Assembly (NCBI RefSeq): GCF_014841135.1
Contig: NZ_JACYTN010000003.1
Coordinates: 186,001 to 250,000, forward strand
Source: Paenibacillus arenosi
GTDB taxonomy: Bacteria; Bacillota; Bacilli; Paenibacillales; Paenibacillaceae
Direction of reading: 5' to 3'
DNA: 64,000 bases
The notes below the pieces were generated by a model. That model searched no databases. It was not told the origin of the DNA and saw nothing but the letters and a program-made list of their open reading frames with translations. Below are positions 59,413 to 64,000 of this stretch, in pieces. Every line of letters begins with the position of its first letter. The stretch's first letter is position 1. A program made the translations under genes and the position numbers.

Positions 59413-59867
59413 TAAGATGTGGTTACCCAGTCACCATTTTGTGGCTTATAACCAGTAATGATACCTTGTCCAGCAACAAATCTAATTGGTCCATCGTAAT
59501 TGAACTGAATGAATGGCAGTGTTACTTTGATTAATCGGGCATTTGGATTACTTTCAAAAAAGTTTACGAGATAGGACATGTGATAGTGTCCATCTTTTAC
59601 ATATGTGTCTACAATTTCTTTTGTGCTAGGTATCATGCTTGCTAGAATTCCAACTACACCTGTTGCCACTCCTACTGGTGTACTTTTGAAAAATACCAAG
59701 CCTAAAATAGAGCCAATTCCAGCAAGAGCATCTGCAACTTTTTTTACGGTGGTATTGGTATCCTTAAAACCTTTTTCATAAATAGCATATTGTGCGCTTT
59801 GCATTTTCAAAACTTGATCCTTGGTTAAAATAAGTTCTTCTACATGTTCTGTATAGCCACTATACAT
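59412..59867 (-). CDS. Hypothetical protein with Gly-rich hydrophobic core
   Basis: 151 residues. N-terminal helix region (LTKDQVLKMQSAQYAIYEKG) is followed by a Gly/Ala-rich stretch (about 44-79: ALAGIGSILGLVFF and GVATGVVGILASMIP) that could insert in membranes, then a C-terminal beta-like domain with aromatic residues (HYHMSYLVNFFE, LPFIQFNYDGPIRF). No signal peptide. I do not recognise it. The Gly-rich hydrophobic block is similar in feel to small toxin or holin-like proteins, but there is no direct evidence. Convergent with the preceding gene. AT-rich. Confidence 0.6.
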   Translation of the reverse strand: MYSGYTEHVEELILTKDQVLKMQSAQYAIYEKGFKDTNTTVKKVADALAGIGSILGLVFFKSTPVGVATGVVGILASMIPSTKEIVDTYVKDGHYHMSYLVNFFESNPNARLIKVTLPFIQFNYDGPIRFVAGQGIITGYKPQNGDWVTTS

Positions 59868-60112
59868 ATAACAATTCCTCCCAATATGAATTTTGAAGAG
59901 ATTTCTTCATCGATGAATATTTGCTTCCCTATTAAAAGTGGAATAGCTAGTATAAATAACAACCTAGAAATGAGATGTTTTAGCTCGAATGTTTATTCGC
60001 TTTTTTAAACAGTAAGAAAGAGTGTGTCAGATGGAAGAAGGTATAAGATGCCATCATGAACCTCGCTTGATTGGGGAATTGTAACCTTATATACATTTAG
60101 GGGGCAATGAAA

Positions 60113-60994
60113 ATGATGGTGCGAAAAAGATATTTGCGGAATTGCTTGTTAATGATGCTTCTCTTTGCTGTGATGATTACCGGCTGTTACTCCAACTCCA
60201 ATACAAATGGGACATCATCGAATTCTAATCAGGCGAAATCTGTTAAAAATAATACGATTAAAGAGTACAAGCTTGTACCTAATGGAGCGCCTGAGCTCGC
60301 AGGCGGACCTGAGAACAAGAATCGCAATACGCAACCATTGACGCTGGAAGAGCTCCGCAAAAAATACCGTTCGAACTTTCATTTCTCAGGTCCATCAACA
60401 CCGCCTCGTGTTGCGTTAACGTTCGATGATGCTCCTGATCAATTATTTACACCACGAGTTCTGGATGTACTGAAGGAATACAAAGTGAAAGCGACATTTT
60501 TCGTGGTCGGCAACAGAGCACAGAAGCATCCTGATATTATTAATCGTATCGTTAAAGAAGGGCACATATTAGGAAACCACACGTATAATCATCCTAATTT
60601 GGCAAAGGTATCGAACACCGTATTTCAACGAGAAGTATCGGATACGCAGCAAACGATCAAAAAATTAACAGGAAAAACGATGCGGTATCTGAGACCACCT
60701 TACGGAAATATTACCGAAGAACAGATCAAATGGCTCGTAAGCAAAAACATATCCATCGTGAATTGGAATGTGGATTCATTGGATTGGAAAGGTTTAAATG
60801 CGGAGCAAGTGCTGGCTAATGTAATGGGTGATGTAACAGCAGGGGCTATTGTGCTTCAGCATTCTGCGGGTGGGGAAGGGGAAGACTTGAGCGGAACCGT
60901 TCAAGCTCTGCCGCAAATCATTAAGCAATTGCGAAATCAAGGAATAGAGCTAGTAACTGTGCCTGAATTGTTGAAAAAGCCTGCTTACAAATAA
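60113..60994 (+). CDS. Polysaccharide deacetylase lipoprotein (NodB domain)
   Basis: About 293 residues. A lipobox Cys is at LLFAVMITGCYSN. The NodB domain (about 100-285) has motif 1 TFDDAP (usual TFDDGP), motif 2 HTYNHPNL, motif 3 RPPYGN, motif 4 WNVDSLDW and motif 5 VLQHSAGG, where the usual Asp/His pattern is altered. Zinc ligands Asp and two His are present, so de-N-acetylation of peptidoglycan or another GlcNAc polymer is likely. ATG 60113 lies 8 bp from AGGGGG; ATG 60107 is closer. Monocistronic. Confidence 0.87.
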   Translation: MMVRKRYLRNCLLMMLLFAVMITGCYSNSNTNGTSSNSNQAKSVKNNTIKEYKLVPNGAPELAGGPENKNRNTQPLTLEELRKKYRSNFHFSGPSTPPRVALTFDDAPDQLFTPRVLDVLKEYKVKATFFVVGNRAQKHPDIINRIVKEGHILGNHTYNHPNLAKVSNTVFQREVSDTQQTIKKLTGKTMRYLRPPYGNITEEQIKWLVSKNISIVNWNVDSLDWKGLNAEQVLANVMGDVTAGAIVLQHSAGGEGEDLSGTVQALPQIIKQLRNQGIELVTVPELLKKPAYK

Positions 60995-61018
60995 ACGGGC
61001 ACGCTTGTAAGAATAAAC

Positions 61019-61046
61019 AAAGGCGCCTCCAAATAGGCGCCTTTTC
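61019..61046. terminator. Intrinsic terminator after deacetylase
   Basis: AAAGGCGCC / GGCGCCTTTT with an 8-nt loop; also downstream of the convergent adenine deaminase gene. Confidence 0.88.
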
Positions 61047-61119
61047 ATTAAAATCAGCTTTTGGATTGATCACATTTTAATAGCGAACAGTTGGGTTATA
61101 TAATGGTAGCGATAAAGGT

Positions 61120-62886
61120 TTATGAGCGTGCCTCCCATATTGAAATATGATTGAAGGACTGGAATGAAAACAATCCCATATCCGTCAACTTAAGTTCTGG
61201 AATAACAGGCAGGCACAAGAAAGATAAAGTCACGAATGGATGAAACTCAGTCGAAGCGCCGATCTGTTCTAACGCATGATGCAACTGCTCCAATTGTTTC
61301 AATACTTCTTCATAGGGCAGAGTCGCCATTAAACCTGATATCGGTAACGGAAGCGTGGAAAGTACGACTCCATTTTTGACGACAGTTAGTCCGCCTTCTG
61401 ACTGACGAAGTTCATCAATTGCGATGAGCATGTCAGCATCATTCGTGCCTGCGACGACAAGATTATGCGAGTCATGGGCAACAGTTGATGCAATTGCCCC
61501 GGCACGGAAGCCAAAGCCTTTTACAATACCATGCCCAATATGTCCGGTATGGTGATGACGTTCCAGTACGGCTAATTTTAACTGATCAGCTTGTATCGAA
61601 GGTTGGAAGGTACCGTTGACGATGGTTACCTTATCCATAAGATGATCGGTTATCAAACTATTTGGTTGAATACCAATGATCGAACAATGAGTGTGTTCAG
61701 GCAATGGAATGGCGAGCTGCTCAGCATCTATATTGCTTAATCGAACACTGTTCAATACAGTCGATGGTGGGGTGGTAATTGTCAATTTTGACCCTACATA
61801 GGCTCCGTTAGAAGCGACAAGCTGACCTGCTTTGAATACGTGACTGATTTCTACCGTGTCTAGCTGATTGAGAAATAGCAAATCGGCATCATACCCAGGA
61901 GCGACAGCTCCTTTTGTTTCAAGCCCGTAGCATTCCGCAGCATTTAAGGTTGCCATTTGAATGGCAGTCAAAGCTGGAATGCCGGATTCAATCGCGAGCT
62001 TTATATTCCAGTTGATGCTGCCTTCCTGCACAAGTTCATCCAAATGCTTGTCATCTGTACAAAATAAACAGCGGCGTGCGTTGTGGGGCGTAACGACGGA
62101 TGCAAGACTGCGTACGTCTTTAGCAACAGAGCCTTCTCGCAGCAATATATACATTCCACGGCTAAGTCGTTCTCTTGCTTGCTCAGCAGATACACATTCG
62201 TGATCTGTGCGGATGCCTGCGGCGCGATAAACATTAATCTGTTCTCCACTTAGTCCAGCGCCATGGCCATCCATATATTTGCTTCTCGCATAAGCGTCTG
62301 TCAGCTTGCGTATCATATCTGGCGTACCGTTGTGTACAGAAGGGTAATCCATAACTTCGGCTAGTCCAAGTACTCGTGGGTGTTGATAGAAAGGCTCCAA
62401 TGCTTCTGCATGCAGCACGGCTCCAGCATGCTCATAGGGAGTAGAAGGCACACAAGATGGAAGCATCACATATACATCTAGAGGCAAGCCTTCAGATGCA
62501 TCTAACATATATTGAATGCCAGCTGTACCACTAACATTGGCAATTTCATGTGGATCTGTGATAACAGAAGTTACGCCATGCGGCAGCACTACACGTGCGA
62601 ATTCAGATGGAGTAACCATCGAAGATTCAATGTGGACATGCGCATCGATAAAGCCAGGACAAATATAGCGCCCTTCCGCATCAATAATCTGTTTGCCTTC
62701 ATACTCGCCGATACCGACAATGCGACCATTTGTAATCGCAATATCACCTTCTCTAATTTCGTGTTGAAATACGTCTACGATGCGTCCATTGCGAATAACG
62801 ATATCTGCCTGTTCACGCTTGGAAGCAGCGGCGATCCATTGTTGCATAGCTATTTCTTTTTCTGTTTGTCCCGTTGTCACTTGCAA
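61120..62886 (-). CDS. ade: Adenine deaminase
   Basis: 588 residues of the amidohydrolase family. Metal-binding motif GFIDAHVHIESSMVTP near 73-90, then GVTSVITDPHEIANVSGTAG, the DGHGAGLSGEQINVYRAAGI and TDHECVSAEQARERLSRGMY segments, and the LFCTDDKH metal site. The C-terminal third has the GLMATLPYEEVLKQLEQL lid. It converts adenine to hypoxanthine, feeding purine salvage. Start is TTG 62886, or GTG 62880, behind GGAGGGG. A C74-type purine riboswitch and a leader terminator lie upstream. Confidence 0.93.
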   Translation of the reverse strand: MQVTTGQTEKEIAMQQWIAAASKREQADIVIRNGRIVDVFQHEIREGDIAITNGRIVGIGEYEGKQIIDAEGRYICPGFIDAHVHIESSMVTPSEFARVVLPHGVTSVITDPHEIANVSGTAGIQYMLDASEGLPLDVYVMLPSCVPSTPYEHAGAVLHAEALEPFYQHPRVLGLAEVMDYPSVHNGTPDMIRKLTDAYARSKYMDGHGAGLSGEQINVYRAAGIRTDHECVSAEQARERLSRGMYILLREGSVAKDVRSLASVVTPHNARRCLFCTDDKHLDELVQEGSINWNIKLAIESGIPALTAIQMATLNAAECYGLETKGAVAPGYDADLLFLNQLDTVEISHVFKAGQLVASNGAYVGSKLTITTPPSTVLNSVRLSNIDAEQLAIPLPEHTHCSIIGIQPNSLITDHLMDKVTIVNGTFQPSIQADQLKLAVLERHHHTGHIGHGIVKGFGFRAGAIASTVAHDSHNLVVAGTNDADMLIAIDELRQSEGGLTVVKNGVVLSTLPLPISGLMATLPYEEVLKQLEQLHHALEQIGASTEFHPFVTLSFLCLPVIPELKLTDMGLFSFQSFNHISIWEARS

Positions 62887-62900
62887 TTCCCCTCCAAATG

Positions 62901-62936
62901 AAAAAAACTCTAGCGTATCGAATCGAACACTTAGAG
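62901..62936 (-). terminator. Leader terminator before ade
   Basis: Minus-strand CTCTA...TAGAG arms, extended by GTGT/ACGC and TCGA/TCGA pairs, followed by TTTTTTT, 15 bp before the ade start region. Likely riboswitch-controlled. Confidence 0.8.
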
Positions 62937-63134
62937 CTTGACTGGAGTAGAAGGAACTAGAGGCTGCATCTGCATCGGTTATCTATTCGATCTGTTCCCA
63001 AATGGGTAGATCATAACAAGACAGGCAGGAGAGAGCCACAGTGTTCATGCAAAATACTGCCTTTCTCATTTGCTGTCTTATATCAATCGCCGATTGCTCT
63101 CAAAGCTTGTCCAGCTCGGAACAGCCTAATCCTT

Positions 63135-63203
63135 CCTCGTAGTCAAACTATTTAAGGTAGTTCGGTAGAAACAGTCGGACCTTATTTCCGACCCTATACG
63201 AGA
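63135..63203 (-). ncRNA. Purine riboswitch aptamer, guanine class
   Basis: On the minus strand: P1 CTCGT/ACGAG, P2 GTCGGA-AATAAGG-TCCGAC, J2/3 GTTTCTACC, P3 GAACTA-CCTTAAA-TAGTTT and J3/1 GACTA. Loops AATAAGG and CCTTAAA keep the residues used for kissing. The C in GACTA corresponds to C74, which pairs with guanine or hypoxanthine rather than adenine. It lies 250 bp before ade. Confidence 0.92.
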
Positions 63204-63226
63204 TAGTGGTATATAAAATTTCTCTT

Positions 63227-63255
63227 ATTCTATAGGGCTGTGCCTCAGCAGTCAA
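63227..63255 (-). promoter_or_regulatory. Sigma-A promoter of the riboswitch-ade transcript
   Basis: Minus-strand TTGACT (63255-63250), 17-bp spacer, TAGAAT (63232-63227). Start near 63220 places the aptamer 17 bp downstream. Confidence 0.85.
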
Positions 63256-63500
63256 TAGCTTTAGCATAAAGTTGGTTTCGTATGTGCAGGTGCTGCTTGT
63301 CTTAAGATTGCGAATGGAATATCCAAGCCGCATAAACCCTGACGTGGCTGTAGGTGTACACTGCATCTTCCTTGTAGTAAGATAAAAGTTACATTTCGGG
63401 GAAAATAAAAAATACGTTTAGACAAGTCATGCAGAGATCAAATTTAGTTGTGAATCATGTGCAATACAGCAACTAATGATGAAGAAAGGTTGAACGAGTA

Positions 63501-64000
63501 ATGCCAGATATGAAAGATCCATTGACAACCATTTTAAAGTTACCGCCAACACGAAAACAGACGGTCATTGCAACGGTTGTTGGTTTGTTGATCATTGGTC
63601 TGTCGATGTCTGTTCTCCCCTATGCACAGAACCATTTTCTGGAAGTGAATGCTTTTTATCCTCTATTCATTGCGTGGGTATTAATCGGAGACTTCGTAAC
63701 CTCCCATCTCTTTTACATACAATATCGGGCATCTGGTGAAAAGCCACTGCTCATTCTATCCGCGACCTTCTTATTTACTGCACTTATCGTTATTCCGCAT
63801 GCAGCTGCATTTCCTGGTATACTCCCCTATCATTGGGTAGGCAATTTGGAGCAACTATCCCTTTGGTTATGGCTGGTATGGCATATTGGTTATCCGATCG
63901 GTATTATTAAATATTCGTTGCATTTGAAAAGTGAAAATAGTAGTCAACCGCTAAAAATGGGCAGGGAGAAATGGCTGCGAGGAGGCATGCTGCTAGGAAC
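63501..64000 (+). CDS. MASE4-domain sensor protein, C-terminus cut by window edge
   Basis: Open from ATG 63501 to the window end, about 166 residues. Multi-pass membrane region: basic linker, then helices TVIATVVGLLIIGLSMSVL, NAFYPLFIAWVLIGDFVTSH, KPLLILSATFLFTALIVIP, HAAAFPGILPYHWVG and LSLWLWLVWHIGYPIGIIKY. The pattern HAAAFPG with the trailing WLWLVWHIGYP is that of the MASE4 membrane sensor (PF17158), which usually precedes GGDEF or histidine kinase domains. The output domain is beyond the edge. Start follows GAAAGGTTGAACG. Confidence 0.75.
   Translation, partial: MPDMKDPLTTILKLPPTRKQTVIATVVGLLIIGLSMSVLPYAQNHFLEVNAFYPLFIAWVLIGDFVTSHLFYIQYRASGEKPLLILSATFLFTALIVIPHAAAFPGILPYHWVGNLEQLSLWLWLVWHIGYPIGIIKYSLHLKSENSSQPLKMGREKWLRGGMLLG

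Noticed and set aside
63148-63366. Minus-strand 72-codon frame over the purine riboswitch
   Set aside because: It covers the aptamer and promoter, so it is a chance frame.
1-64000. tRNA, rRNA, insertion sequences, prophage or integron elements
   Set aside because: No cloverleaf with a CCA-type end, no transposase or integrase product and no long terminal inverted repeats were found.

Overview
The window reads as a chromosomal segment of a spore-forming Gram-positive bacterium, most likely Paenibacillus or a close relative. The reasons are strong AGGAGG-type ribosome binding sites, frequent TTG and GTG starts, and relatives of Bacillus proteins (MhqD, YodC, LipL, YqcI/YcgG, YvbH, KtrB, Rex-controlled cydABCD). 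Regulatory RNAs are of the Firmicutes type (yybP-ykoY manganese switch, purine switch). I see no rRNA, tRNA, insertion sequence, prophage or CRISPR array. Most transcription units end in clear intrinsic terminators, so the layout is one of many short, independent operons.

Layout. 0-8.5 kb: cut GNAT protein, DUF1802 protein, a secreted peptidoglycan-binding protein with a very long Gly-Gln repeat, an AHSA1/ArsR pair, an AlkD-like DNA repair protein, a trypsin-like protease without a signal peptide, a YodC-like nitroreductase, and a MarR/serine hydrolase operon. 8.5-18.3 kb: CapA-like protein, split ThrE exporter, APC permease, YqcI/YcgG protein, LysE exporter, secreted PPC-domain protein, DUF418 membrane protein, and a coiled-coil protein built on DNA repeats. 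18.6-26.2 kb: LipL, a manganese riboswitch plus TerC, a heme-oxygenase-like protein, an SDR, a divergent HxlR/nitroreductase pair, a UbiA prenyltransferase, and an HTH-TPR regulator followed by a tiny secreted-peptide gene. 26.2-37 kb: a Fur-boxed siderophore uptake operon without ATPase, cydABCD behind three Rex-like operators, and mhqD with a near-perfect promoter and MhqR-type operator. 37-49.6 kb: GH18 chitinase, small unknowns, DMT exporter, alpha-carbonic anhydrase, KtrB-type potassium channel, sugar ABC operon, MFS transporter. 49.6-64 kb: MocR regulator, hybrid histidine kinase, MarR plus heterodimeric ABC exporter, small unknowns, polysaccharide deacetylase, adenine deaminase behind a guanine-type riboswitch, and the start of a MASE4-domain protein.

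How it fits together. Several loci deal with reactive electrophiles and redox state: YodC-like, HxlR/nitroreductase, MhqD, and cydABCD under Rex. Others handle metals and nutrients: TerC, siderophore uptake, chitinase and sugar ABC genes with cre-like sites. The least ordinary items are the putative peptide-signalling pair at 24.7-26.2 kb (an RRNPP-type regulator with an 18-residue predicted exported peptide carrying a PapR-like Pro-aromatic-Glu core), the guanine-class riboswitch in front of adenine deaminase, the His/Asn/Asp-rich insert inside CydC, the Gly-Gln repeat protein, and a TAGGGTCAAT motif that recurs at the MocR promoter and in front of the neighbouring sensor kinase.
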